The notes below the pieces were generated by a model, which was given only the letters and a program-made list of their open reading frames with translations, was not told the DNA's origin and ran no database searches. Of a stretch of 64,000 nucleotides of DNA, positions 28,036-38,000 are shown one piece after another. Every line of letters starts with the position of its first letter. The stretch's first letter is position 1. The stretch is from Candidatus Merdiplasma excrementigallinarum (GTDB taxonomy: Bacteria; Bacillota; Clostridia; Lachnospirales; Lachnospiraceae), in NCBI GenBank assembly GCA_018713435.1, contig DVOS01000036.1:1-64000 (forward strand). The letters run 5' to 3'. A program made the translations under genes and the position numbers.

Positions 28036-28975
28036 GAAAAAATCGTTTAACATTAGTTCCTTTCGTGAACTTCTTCTGGTGGGTGTAGTCCTTTTGCTCT
28101 GCGTCATCTGGACTGCCATGAACAGCCAGTTTATGTCTCTAAATAATATCACAAACATCTTACGGCAGGGATCTTATACAGCCATTGCCGCAGTAGGAAT
28201 GACCATGGTTATTGTAATTGGGGAAATTGATCTGTCCGCAGGATCTTTGGTATGCGCTTCAGGACTGGCTGGTGCCATGGTTTGCAAAAACACGGGGAAT
28301 GCGTTTCTGGCTGTTATCACCGCACTTGCGGTAGGGCTTCTTGTAGGCTGTGTCAACGGCATACTCTGCGCCTACGGAAAGCTTCCTGGCTTTATTGCTA
28401 CATTAGCCAGCATGACGGTTCTTCGCGGACTTGCCTATATTATTACAGGCGGTAATTCTGTTGTCTGGCAGTCCGAAGCTTTTACCAGTATCGGAACCGG
28501 ATACATTGGCGTTATTCCCATTCCGGTTATTATTATGTGCGTTGTTATTTTATTTGGCTATATCGTTACTTCGAAATTAAAATTTGGCCGCTATATCTAT
28601 GCAGTAGGCGGAAACAGCGATGCCAGTAAATGGTCTGGAATTCCCGTAGAAAAGGTGAAAATTATTGTATATATGATCATGGGAGTTCTTACTGCGCTGG
28701 CTGGTTTGATTATCACAGCCCGCCTTGGATCCGGCCAGCCTTCTGCCGGTCAGAATTTTGAAATGGACTGTATCACAGCTGCTGTAGTCGGAGGCACAAG
28801 CATGTCCGGAGGACGCGGCAAGATTTTCGGAACGATTGTAGGCGTTCTTCTTTTGACCGTCCTTACAAATGGCATGACACTCGTCGGTATTAATACTTAC
28901 TGGCAGCAGGTCTTAAAAGGGGTTATCATTGTTATCTCTGTTCTTGCTGACACCAGAAGCAAAGGAAAAAAATAA
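28028..28975 (+). CDS. Sugar ABC transporter permease (RbsC-like)
   Basis: Multi-TM with IGEIDLSAGSLVCASGLAGA and AAVVGGTSMSGGRGKIFGTIVG; ATG overlaps the upstream stop. Confidence 0.95.
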   Translation: MNKKKSFNISSFRELLLVGVVLLLCVIWTAMNSQFMSLNNITNILRQGSYTAIAAVGMTMVIVIGEIDLSAGSLVCASGLAGAMVCKNTGNAFLAVITALAVGLLVGCVNGILCAYGKLPGFIATLASMTVLRGLAYIITGGNSVVWQSEAFTSIGTGYIGVIPIPVIIMCVVILFGYIVTSKLKFGRYIYAVGGNSDASKWSGIPVEKVKIIVYMIMGVLTALAGLIITARLGSGQPSAGQNFEMDCITAAVVGGTSMSGGRGKIFGTIVGVLLLTVLTNGMTLVGINTYWQQVLKGVIIVISVLADTRSKGKK

Positions 28976-29000
28976 GCTCGGAAAGGTACAGGTTGTGCTT

Positions 29001-29657
29001 ATGGAAATACTGCTTGATACTGCAAACCTTCAAGAAATTAAGCTGGCCAGCAAATGGATCCCCATCTGCGGCATTACCACCAACCCCACCATCATCTGCC
29101 GTGAGCATACAAATTTCTTTCAAAGAATTAAAGCAATTAAAAACATAATAGAAAAGAAACAGCTGCATGTTCAGGTTGTCGGAAATACCTGGGAACAAAT
29201 GATCCAAAACGCAGAAGCTATTCTCGATAATTGCAGACAGGAAATACATATAAAAATTCCTGCCACATACGAAGGCTTCCGAGCTATGAAAGAGCTTAGC
29301 GATAGGGATATACCTGTTACAGCAACTACCGTATATTCTCCTGAGCAGGCCATTCTGGCCACATTAGCCGGAGCCGACTGTATCGCAGTTTATTATAACA
29401 AGATGTACAATTTAAACATGGATCCTCAAAAAACAATATGGGAAATCTCCTGTATTATAAAGAGCAGCGATAAGCCGCCCAAAATTCTTGCCGCCAGTTT
29501 TCGCAACAGCCGACAGGTAGTAGAAGCCTTTCTTGCTGGTGCTGATGCCGCTACTCTTCCATACAATATTTTAAAAGAATTCTGGAACAATCCTGCTCCT
29601 GCCCAGGCAGTCCGAGAATTTCAGGACGATTGGGAAAAGGAATACAGTACCGCATAA
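29001..29657 (+). CDS. Transaldolase-like / fructose-6-phosphate aldolase-family protein
   Basis: MEILLDTANLQEIKLASKWIPICGITTNPTII, IHIKIPAT (Schiff-base Lys), VTATTVYSPEQAILATLAGADCIAVYYNKM. Confidence 0.9.
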   Translation: MEILLDTANLQEIKLASKWIPICGITTNPTIICREHTNFFQRIKAIKNIIEKKQLHVQVVGNTWEQMIQNAEAILDNCRQEIHIKIPATYEGFRAMKELSDRDIPVTATTVYSPEQAILATLAGADCIAVYYNKMYNLNMDPQKTIWEISCIIKSSDKPPKILAASFRNSRQVVEAFLAGADAATLPYNILKEFWNNPAPAQAVREFQDDWEKEYSTA

Positions 29658-29707
29658 CTGTGATGCCCTCTGAACAGTGTTTGTTTACAGAAATATCTCA
29701 TTAAAAT

Positions 29708-29764
29708 AACCCGGCTCTCCAGGTAATCTTTTAAATAATGGTTACCAGAAAGCCGGGTTATTTA
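29708..29764. terminator. Hairpin terminator between convergent genes
   Basis: AACCCGGCT...AGCCGGGTTATTTATTTTT. Confidence 0.75.
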
Positions 29765-29781
29765 TTTTTACTTCGGCCGCT

Positions 29782-30753
29782 TTACGCCGTGTCCCCTTTT
29801 CTGATCCGCAGCGGAACCGTCACGGTAACCGCCTGGGTCCTGCGGCACTCCAGCCGCCCCAGAAGCAGGGTCAGGGCATTTTCCCACACATAATCCGGCA
29901 GAACCTCCACCCGGGTTTCCCGGTTCCATCTGCCGTCCAGGGAGCACACATCCTGGCAGACCACCGCTGCCACATCCTCCGGCACCCTCAGCCCCAGATC
30001 CTCAAAAGCCTCCAGGGCTCCCTGGGCCGCTTCGTCGCCGCCCAGCAGCACTACTCTGGCAAGCGTACCTTCCCGGGCCGCCTGGCCGGCAATGCGGTAA
30101 CCGCTCTCACGGGTTCCGTCACCCTGATGAAAAAGTTCCTCCCTGAAGCAGTTCTTCTGCCTGAGACAGCCTGTCAGATGCTCCAGCCCCCGCTCGCCGA
30201 TCCGCGATTCGTCCTGCTCGCGCCAGCCGCCGATATAGCCTACGCTCTCATACTTTTTTTCATCCGTCAGGTAATCCAGCAGATCTCTCAGGCCCTGACC
30301 AAAGTCAAGCTTCACCTGGTCATTTTCATAATCTTTCCGGTCCGCGTCCACAAATACAATAGCAAACGTCAGAGAGCGGAGAAAAAAGATCTCCTCCTCG
30401 CTGTACCTTCCCAGGGCAATAATGCCGTCCACCATTTTCCTCTGGCCGGGCTGCAGTTCCTCAAATTCCACCTCGCAGTGATCCGTCATCATCTCCAGCA
30501 TGGCGGTCAGGTAGGCAGGATGTACATGCTGCTTATCCGCTCTCCAGTCCGCCACTCCGATAATCAGCTTCTTCTTTTCTCCTGCTTCCTTCCGCAGCCG
30601 GGGCGGAACATAGCTCAGCTGATGCGCTGCGCGAAATATCCTCATTCTCACCTCATTGGTCACCGAAAGGCTCTCATCACGGTTCAGGACTCGGGATACA
30701 GTGGTCAGTGAAACGCCTGCCAGCTTGGCTACTTCCTTAATTGTCGCCATCAA
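29782..30753 (-). CDS. LacI-family transcriptional regulator
   Basis: ATIKEVAKLAGVSLTTVSRVLNRDESLSVTNEVRMRIFRAAHQLSYVPP. Confidence 0.93.
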   Translation of the reverse strand: MMATIKEVAKLAGVSLTTVSRVLNRDESLSVTNEVRMRIFRAAHQLSYVPPRLRKEAGEKKKLIIGVADWRADKQHVHPAYLTAMLEMMTDHCEVEFEELQPGQRKMVDGIIALGRYSEEEIFFLRSLTFAIVFVDADRKDYENDQVKLDFGQGLRDLLDYLTDEKKYESVGYIGGWREQDESRIGERGLEHLTGCLRQKNCFREELFHQGDGTRESGYRIAGQAAREGTLARVVLLGGDEAAQGALEAFEDLGLRVPEDVAAVVCQDVCSLDGRWNRETRVEVLPDYVWENALTLLLGRLECRRTQAVTVTVPLRIRKGDTA

Positions 30754-31150
30754 TATTCCCCCTTCCCTTTGAATTGCATCGATTCCCCCTGATTAGTGTT
30801 CTATGATCGGTCAAATTTCGCGGGATTGTTATAATTCTATCATAGTTAAAATTTAAGGAATATACAAGCTTTTCCGCCATTTTTCTGCAAGAATTCTAAA
30901 ATTTCTCCTTTTTCCTCTCCACTATTTCCCCAATACCACCCCCTGTTTTTTGTCTGTTTTGTATAATTTGGGTCTTTTTTAACAATTTATCTATTTTTTA
31001 CTATATAGTTTCACGAAGTATCAATGCTAATTCCCCTCATTTTTCATGAGTTTTCACAATTTTTTTCATACTCATTCCTTGCATATCCGGCATTTTCAAT
31101 TTATAATAAAAGAGGCACAACGCGAAAATACGAAAAGGAGACCTCCGTTC

Positions 31151-32032
31151 ATGACTACCAGCTGCTATTCCTTTAACACTCTGCCCGTCAATCCGGTAGA
31201 CCGGTCAGTCACCCGGCTTTGCTACGTCAGTGAAATCCGGTGCGGCGGCGAAAGGAATTTGGCGTTTCAGCCCCATCCCTGTACGGAGCTGCTTTTTATC
31301 ACGGAAGGAGAAGGAAGCCTGCGGCTGTCCGGGCAGGAGATCTCCCTTGCCGCCGGCGATGCCCTCATCCTGAACTCCGGCGGGGAGCACACAGCATTCG
31401 ATTTCAAAGATGCGCCCCTGGCCTATATTGCCGCGGGAGTAGACGGCCTGGAGGCCCTGTCCGGCGACAGCGCGGCAGAAGAATGGACGGTGGTTCACTG
31501 TCAGTCCGACAGGGAAGCGGTTCTGTTCTGTCTGCAGGGCCTGCTGCGGGAGATGGAAGGCGGACTTCCCGGCTACGATACGGTCTGCCGGGATCTTCTG
31601 GAGGTGCTTCTGCTCTATCTGATGCGGTGCAGCCAGTTTGAGATTTCCTTCGTTCCCTCCTCCCGGAAATCCAGCCGGGAAGCGGCCATTACCCGCCGCT
31701 ATATTGACAGCCACTTCAGAGAAAACCTGACACTGGACATTCTGGCGGAAGCAGTCCACGTAAGCAAATATTATCTCGTACACAGCTTCAGCCGGGAATA
31801 CGGAACGTCCCCCATTAATTACCTCATTTCCCGCCGGATTCAGGAGAGTATGCACCTGCTCACGGAAACCGGAATGAGCCTGGCTGAGATAGCCGGAAAT
31901 CTTGGGTTTTCATCTCCCAGCTATTTTTCTCAGAGTTTCCGGAAAGTGCAGGGTGTAAGTCCTCTGCAGTACCGGATCCGGAACCGGGAAGAAAAAAAGA
32001 AAAAGGACAAAGAAAAACTGCCGCATCCCTGA
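31151..32032 (+). CDS. AraC-family transcriptional regulator with N-terminal cupin
   Basis: C-terminal double HTH: LTLDILAEAVHVSKYYLVHSFSREYGTSPINYLISRRIQES...LAEIAGNLGFSSPSYFSQSFRKVQGVSPLQYR. ATG at 31151 with AAAGGAG. Confidence 0.93.
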   Translation: MTTSCYSFNTLPVNPVDRSVTRLCYVSEIRCGGERNLAFQPHPCTELLFITEGEGSLRLSGQEISLAAGDALILNSGGEHTAFDFKDAPLAYIAAGVDGLEALSGDSAAEEWTVVHCQSDREAVLFCLQGLLREMEGGLPGYDTVCRDLLEVLLLYLMRCSQFEISFVPSSRKSSREAAITRRYIDSHFRENLTLDILAEAVHVSKYYLVHSFSREYGTSPINYLISRRIQESMHLLTETGMSLAEIAGNLGFSSPSYFSQSFRKVQGVSPLQYRIRNREEKKKKDKEKLPHP

Positions 32033-32056
32033 TGCGGCAGCTGCATTTTCATCACT

Positions 32057-32989
32057 TTACAGGGCGAAGTTTACAGAACTCATGGCGCTTCCCTCTGCTG
32101 TGGGAGCGGTCACGTCCTTCACCTGAGAATTCTCATCAATGTGAAGTACGCTCTGATTTCCTTCCGCGCTGTTTTTCTGCTCCTGCTTAAACTGGATCTG
32201 GATCGTTACGGTACCCTCCGGGTAGCTTACCTTCTGTCCGTCGGAGAAGAAGTTTACATCGTAGAACAGGTACTCCATGCCTTCCTTTACGCCGGTCTTA
32301 GCTTCCACAGCCGCTTTGGCCGCTTCATAAGCCTGGGTTCCGGGCTGCAGTTTCTCTACTCTCATCTCTGTATTTTCCGGAAGCTTTGCCGCTTCGGATG
32401 CGCCGGCGGTAATCAGAACTTCCTCATTCTCAAAACGGAAGCTGGTCTTGTATACCACTTTCTCCGTCTCGGTTTCTGTCTCAATCTCAGTCTCTGCGGG
32501 AAGAGTCTCCTCCGCAGGTGCCTCGGTGGCAGGTGCTTCCGTGGCAGGCGCCTCGGTGGCAGGCGCTTCTGTTACAGGTGCTTCCGTAACGGGTGCTTCG
32601 GTTGCAGGTGCCTCGGTAGCGGGTGTTTCTGTTACAGGTGCTTCCGTGGCGGGCGCCTCCGTAACGGGCGCTTCGGTTGCAGGTGCCTCCGTTACAGGCG
32701 CTTCGGTCTGGGGAGCCTCTGTCTGAGGCGCTTCGGTTTGAGGTGCCTCCGTCTGGGGTGCCTCTGTCTGAGGCGCTTCGGTCTGAGGAGCCTCTGTCTG
32801 AGGCGCTTCGGTCTGAGGCGCTTCCGTCTGGGGTGCCTCTGTCTCCGGTGCTGCTTTAGTCTGAACGGCCTCTGTCACAGGAGTCTCTGCAACAGGTGCT
32901 TCTTCCGCCATAGCTGCGGTTCCCTGAAGCAGGAATGCGGTTGTCATCAGGATCGCTGCGATTTTTTTCCAATTCTTTCTATTTCTCAT
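32057..32989 (-). CDS. Secreted protein with (TEAPx)n repeat region and C-terminal domain
   Basis: Signal peptide; ~25+ TEAP[Q/V/A] pentapeptides; ordered C-terminus (YKTSFRFENEEVLITAGA...). Confidence 0.8.
   Translation of the reverse strand: MRNRKNWKKIAAILMTTAFLLQGTAAMAEEAPVAETPVTEAVQTKAAPETEAPQTEAPQTEAPQTEAPQTEAPQTEAPQTEAPQTEAPQTEAPQTEAPVTEAPATEAPVTEAPATEAPVTETPATEAPATEAPVTEAPVTEAPATEAPATEAPATEAPAEETLPAETEIETETETEKVVYKTSFRFENEEVLITAGASEAAKLPENTEMRVEKLQPGTQAYEAAKAAVEAKTGVKEGMEYLFYDVNFFSDGQKVSYPEGTVTIQIQFKQEQKNSAEGNQSVLHIDENSQVKDVTAPTAEGSAMSSVNFAL
32508..32860 (-). repeat. 15-bp minisatellite encoding TEAPx pentapeptides
   Basis: Tandem 15-bp units GGTGCCTCNGTNNNN / GGCGCTTCNGTNNNN. Confidence 0.9.
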
Positions 32990-33199
32990 GACTTACCTCC
33001 ATCTATCCGGACCCCTGCCGCCCGCCAGGACAGCCAACCGGGGATCTTGTTTTCCGTTTTCTTGTTCTCATTATAACAACCCTGTTATTTCGTGAACTCT
33101 TTCATGGGAGGTATTTTCATCATTTTTTTGGGAAAATCAGAAATTTTTAAAGAGTCTTCTCCCCTCCGGACAGGACAGGCCGATGCAGTCGGATCTGTT

Positions 33200-33574
33200 T
33201 TATCCCACCGGTTTCAAATCCTTTTCCAGCCATTTCTCAACCAGTTCAACACTCACTGATGCTGCCCTCGCAATCTCTTCTACCGGCATTCCCATTCTTA
33301 AAAGCGAAAAGGCCATCTCCTGTTTTCCCTTGGCAATCCCACGCTCCTCTCCTCGCTTCTCGCCGAGCTTCTCGCCGCGTTTCTCCCCGTATCTCTGCCC
33401 TTCTCTGTAGATTTCATCCATCTCCCTGCACATGATATCCACTCCTTCCTGCGTCTCTTTCAGTTCCCTCACCCGCTCCGCCAGGATCTCCACATTAAAC
33501 TGTCTGCCCCCGGCATCCAGCGCCACGCAGTCCAGAACGGCGGTCCGGCTCTGTAAATTTTTTATGTAATTCAT
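33200..33574 (-). pseudogene. Partial duplicate of Rpn-family nuclease gene with internal deletion
   Basis: MNYIKNLQSRTAVLDCVALDAGGRQFNVEI|LAERVRELKETQEGVD..., near-identical to the ends of 33648-34574 but missing 105 codons. Confidence 0.8.
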
Positions 33575-33647
33575 GCCGCCGTGACTCCGTTTTTTTATGC
33601 AGAAAAATAGGCGATATGTCTTGAATATCCCGGCCTTATCGTTCTCC

Positions 33648-34574
33648 TTATCCCACCGGATGCAGCTCCTTTTCCAGCCATTTCTCAACCAGTTCAACAC
33701 TCACTGACGCCGCCTTCGCAATTTCTTCTACCGGCATTCCCATTCTTAAAAGCGAAAAGGCCATCTCCTGTTTTCCCTTGGCAATTCCACGCTCCTCTCC
33801 TCGCTTCTCGCCGAGCTTTATCCCTCGCTTCTCGCCGAGCTTTATCCCTCGCTCCTCACCGCGTTTCTCCCCGCGTTTTTCACCGTATCTCTGCCCTTCT
33901 CTGTAGATTTCATCCATCTCTCTGCACATGATATCCACTCCTTCCTGCGTCTCTTTCAGTTCCCTCACCCGCTCCGCCAGGATCTCGCTGTACATATCCT
34001 CCGCTCTCCTGCAATGGAAGTCATGCATCAGTCGGCCCAGCTCTGTGTCCTCCTGTGTGCCTGCGTTCACATAGAGGATATAAGCTTCATCCCCAAAATC
34101 CGCTCCCACCTCTTCGATCTTTCTGGTCACGTGGTAAACGGGGAGACCGTATCCAAGCGTATCGTCCCGGGTGATAAAAATCACATAGGTCTCCGGCAGT
34201 TCATCAAAATCCTGGCCGGGATTCAGGGTGTTCATATCCATCAAACCGCTGTGATAACGGGCCCGTCGGGGGGATGCCCCTTCCGCATCCTGCTGGATCT
34301 CCACATTAAACTGCCTGCCCCCGGCATCCTGCGCCACACAGTCCAGAACGGCGGACCGGCCCTGCAGATTTTTATAGTCTTTCTGCAGAACCTGCTCCAG
34401 AACCTTCAGATCCCCCTGATTCATAATCACCTGCAGAACATATTCTGTACATTCCTGTTTTTTAAACACATTCCGCATAAACGTATCGCTCATGAGTGTA
34501 AAATTTTCCAAAATCTCCCGGTACCTGCGGCGGCGGGCCTCCGGTCTGCTGTCTATTCGGGTATGCTTCTTCAC
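33648..34574 (-). CDS. Rpn family recombination-promoting nuclease/putative transposase (PD-(D/E)XK type)
   Basis: SDTFMRNVFKKQECTEYVLQVIM...LDCVAQDAGGRQFNVEIQQ...RYHSGLMDMN...PETYVIFITRDD; C-terminal charged GEKRGEERG repeats. Likely GTG start at 34574. Confidence 0.85.
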   Translation of the reverse strand: MKKHTRIDSRPEARRRRYREILENFTLMSDTFMRNVFKKQECTEYVLQVIMNQGDLKVLEQVLQKDYKNLQGRSAVLDCVAQDAGGRQFNVEIQQDAEGASPRRARYHSGLMDMNTLNPGQDFDELPETYVIFITRDDTLGYGLPVYHVTRKIEEVGADFGDEAYILYVNAGTQEDTELGRLMHDFHCRRAEDMYSEILAERVRELKETQEGVDIMCREMDEIYREGQRYGEKRGEKRGEERGIKLGEKRGIKLGEKRGEERGIAKGKQEMAFSLLRMGMPVEEIAKAASVSVELVEKWLEKELHPVG

Positions 34575-34819
34575 TTTCCTCTCCTTTTTTGACTTCTTCT
34601 CCACTTCTCTTCCTTGAAAGCAAACCCGTCTCTCCTTTATAAAGCCCCTGTCATCCTTATATAATATGTTTATTATAATTCTTTTGATAATGCGTGTCAA
34701 TCCATTTTATGTGATTCCATCCGCCGCTGTCTGCCTTCCTTCTTTTCTGTCCTTTTTATACCGGAACGTCTTCTGAAACGTTTTCCGGAAAGCTTTCCGG
34801 CGGCTTAAAGAGAACAAAA

Positions 34820-34925
34820 TACCCGGACAGGCGGGCGGAGTTTGCAGGAACCGTCCAAAGGTTCTTTCCCTGCCGGGTACGGTCTCTGCATGCAAACCAT
34901 GAATTTCGGCCGTACCGTTTTTTCT
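34820..34925 (+). ncRNA. Candidate structured RNA with mutually exclusive helix and terminator
   Basis: TACCCGG (34820-34826)/CCGGGTA (34873-34879) enclosing GCAGGAACC...GGTTC...CCTGC; overlapping GGTACGG (34876-34882)/CCGTACC (34910-34916) followed by T-run. Confidence 0.35.
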
Positions 34926-35021
34926 GTGATACCGCCGCACTGCAAAAACTGTATTTCCGACTCTGCAGCCGGCGCCAAACAGACCGATACCGGGCAGCCA
35001 GGCGCACCGCCAGAAAACCAG

Positions 35022-35056
35022 AAAAAAAGACGCGGCCCCGAAGGGCCGCGCCTTAC
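35022..35056 (-). terminator. Terminator of the giant adhesin gene
   Basis: Minus strand GGCGCGGCCCTTCGGGGCCGCGTCTTTTTTT. Confidence 0.8.
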
Positions 35057-35095
35057 GCGTTACCGCCTATTCTGTTTTGTTTCTGACTCCCGGAC

Positions 35096-38000
35096 TCAGA
35101 TTTCCTCTTCATCCTCGCGTCTGCGCTTTCTGTAGACCAGAACGCCTGCCGCCGCGGCTGCCGCCAGAACCATCATTGCCAGGTACGGCATCAGGTTGGT
35201 GTCGTCTCCTGTCTTAACGTTTGCAGTGGACTTGCCGGTAGCTGTACCGGATCCGCTGGTGGTGGTCGTGGTAGTGGTCGTGGTGGTGGTTTCCTCCTCC
35301 TCGAAGGAGTTGGTGATGGTCACCGCGCCTGTGGTATTCTGCTCCGTTACGGTTACGCTGCCCTCGCCGTCCACGCTGTATCCAAAGGCAGGATCATCGC
35401 TGACAGGATTGCCGTTTCCGTCGGTCTCGAATACGTAGAAGGTGGCTGTTCCGTCTACCGGGCCGCCCAGACCGGATACGGTTACCGTATCGTTCTGAAG
35501 CAGCTCCACTTCTACCAGAAGCTCATAGCTTCCATCCTCAAGCTGATTGAACACGCCTGCGTAGAAGGTGTCGTCCACAGTAGCTTCCTCGCCGTTTCTG
35601 AGCACCCGCTTGGTGATGTTCAGAGAAGCCTCCCAGTAATAACCGTCGGGCAGATCCATGTAAACATTCTGCAGTCTCACCAGTCCGGGCCGGTCATCCG
35701 CTGTCAGATCCAGGGTTACCATGTTGGAGCTCTCCTCCTCTGTCTGGCAGTAGAAAGAAGCCGCGTTCATGGTCTGCATCTCATTCATGGGAATGGGATT
35801 GCCTGCCGCGTCTGTCTCCAGGATGTAGTAGGTTCCGCTGGTCAGTCCGTCAAAGGTAACCGGTTCGGATACCGCGATGCCATCCATGGAGATGGAACGG
35901 ATGTAATCGGTGCCGTAGGGCTGTGTGCCAGCCGCATCGGTGAAGATACCCACATAGTAGGTTTCGTTGTTTGCAACAAAGTCTACAAAGTTCAGATCTG
36001 CGTCCAGAGTGCTCAGTCTCTTGGTCACCTGGATGGATCCGGTGGTGGCCAGCGGGTCGATTACGGTCAGAGCCGCATTCACCACTGCCGCCGTGGTTCC
36101 GTCCTCCACTCCGATGGTAAACTCATATTTTACAGGATCGCCGTTGGGATCCGTCTCAATGGCGTAGCCGGCGGGCGCCTGGGTCTCCACGAAGTAGTAG
36201 GTATTGGCCGGCAGGCCCGTCACGGTCAGCTGACCGTTCTCATCGGTGGTGTAGATGCCCTGAGGATTTTCCGCCGCAGCGTAAATCTCGTAAGCATCCT
36301 CCTGGCCGGTGGCCGCATACAGTGTGAACTGAGCGCCTGCCAGGTTCCTGCCGTCCGCGCCCTGCTTGGTCAGGGTCACGGAGCCGTCAAACGCATTTTC
36401 AAAGGTCACTGCCGGAAGCAGTTCGCCCTCAGCAGGTTCTACTACGCTGCTGCCGTTCAGAACGGTGGGCGTTACCACCAGGTTTCCGTCGCTGGTCTCG
36501 CTGTCTTCCACTGTCACCCGTACCGTGTAAGCGGTCTCATCGTAGGTGATGCCGTTTACGCCGGTGTTTACTTCGGATACGGTGTAGACAAATTCCTGTC
36601 CGATATCATCCTGGTCGTAGGTCAGAGGCTCAAAGGCGATGGAGCCGTCCGGGCCGTTGGTCACGGTCTGGAGCACATTGCCCACCTCGTCTGTCAGCTG
36701 GAAGGTAAACTGTCCTTCCGTCAGAGTGCTGCCGTCCAGAGCCTTGGAGAAGTTATCCAGAGTCAGCTCGCCGGCTGCCAGGTACTGGTTCTGGAAGGCC
36801 ACTGTCTGGCTCTCCTCCTGGACTACCTGGGCATCCAGTTTTCCTTCGCCCAGATCCGTCACTTCTACCGTTACGGTAAATACGGTGTCTGTATAGTCCA
36901 CGGTTTCATCCGTTCCGGCCACCTCGCGGATCTCATAGGTGTGAGTTCCGATGTCGCTTCTTCCGGCTTCCACTTTGTACTCAATGGGCTCAAAGTCAAT
37001 CGTTCCGTCCGCCTTGCTTTCGCCGGTAGTCACGACTGTCTGTCCCGGCACGCCGTTTTCATCCAGTTCTCTCACCTCAAAGGTGAACTCTCCGTCTTTC
37101 AGGTCAGCCGCCCGGTTGCCAAGAAGTTCCTTGGTTCCCTCCAGAGTAATGCTGCCCTCGGCATTGTACTGGTTTTTAAATACCACACCTTTTATGTCAT
37201 CCTCGGTCGTCGGATAGGTGATATCCGTGGCAAGCTGGCCCTCAACGTAGTTTCCATTTTCGTCTACTGCGTCGGTTACCTTCACGGTTACAGTGACAGG
37301 TTCCGTCTCATAAGTAATGGAACCATCCTGTCCCGGATCCTCATAGATCAGGTAGGTGTGTACGTCATTCGGATCAGCGGGATCGTTTCGATCATCCTGG
37401 TCGTAAACGATCTGGGTAAACTCGATCTTTCCGCCCGCCACAGTCTTTCCGGTAGCTACTTCTACTTCTGTACCGTCTGCCATCTTCTCCTTTACGGTGA
37501 AGGTGAACTCATTCTCCTCTACCTGTGCCGCTCTGTTGCCCAGCACGTACTTCCAGCCGGTGAAGGCCTCGCTGCCGGTTGCGGTGTAGCTGTTCTTGAA
37601 AGTGATATCCTTCGGATAAGTGGTTGTGGCCGTCATGGTGCCGTCGCCCTTATCTTCCACTTTCACAGTCACCTGGATTTCTTTACTCTTCCACTCTCCT
37701 TCCTCCGTCGTTTCACCATCATAGGTGATGTTGGGATCTCCGGTGTCGATCTCTTTGATCACGTAAGTGTGAGTACCCTGATCTGTCTCATCGTAAGACA
37801 GTTCAAAGCGGATATTTCCGTCTGCATCGTTGCTGGCAATCAGCGCAGTCGTTACAGGCTCATTCTCCTTGACTACTTCCACCATTACCGGCTCCAGTTT
37901 ACCGTCTGCATTTTTCTCATAGATCTCGAACTCAAACTCGCCGGAGATCAGGCCGGTAGGCCGTCCGGTCAGGCTCTTCTTCAGCTCGATTACGCCTGTG

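Noticed and set aside
32141-33076. Plus-strand Cys/Gly/Arg-rich 311-aa ORF
   Set aside because: Reverse-strand translation of the TEAPx minisatellite gene.
33648-34574. Insertion sequence
   Set aside because: Rpn-family protein is sometimes labelled transposase, but no terminal inverted repeats or target duplications were apparent.
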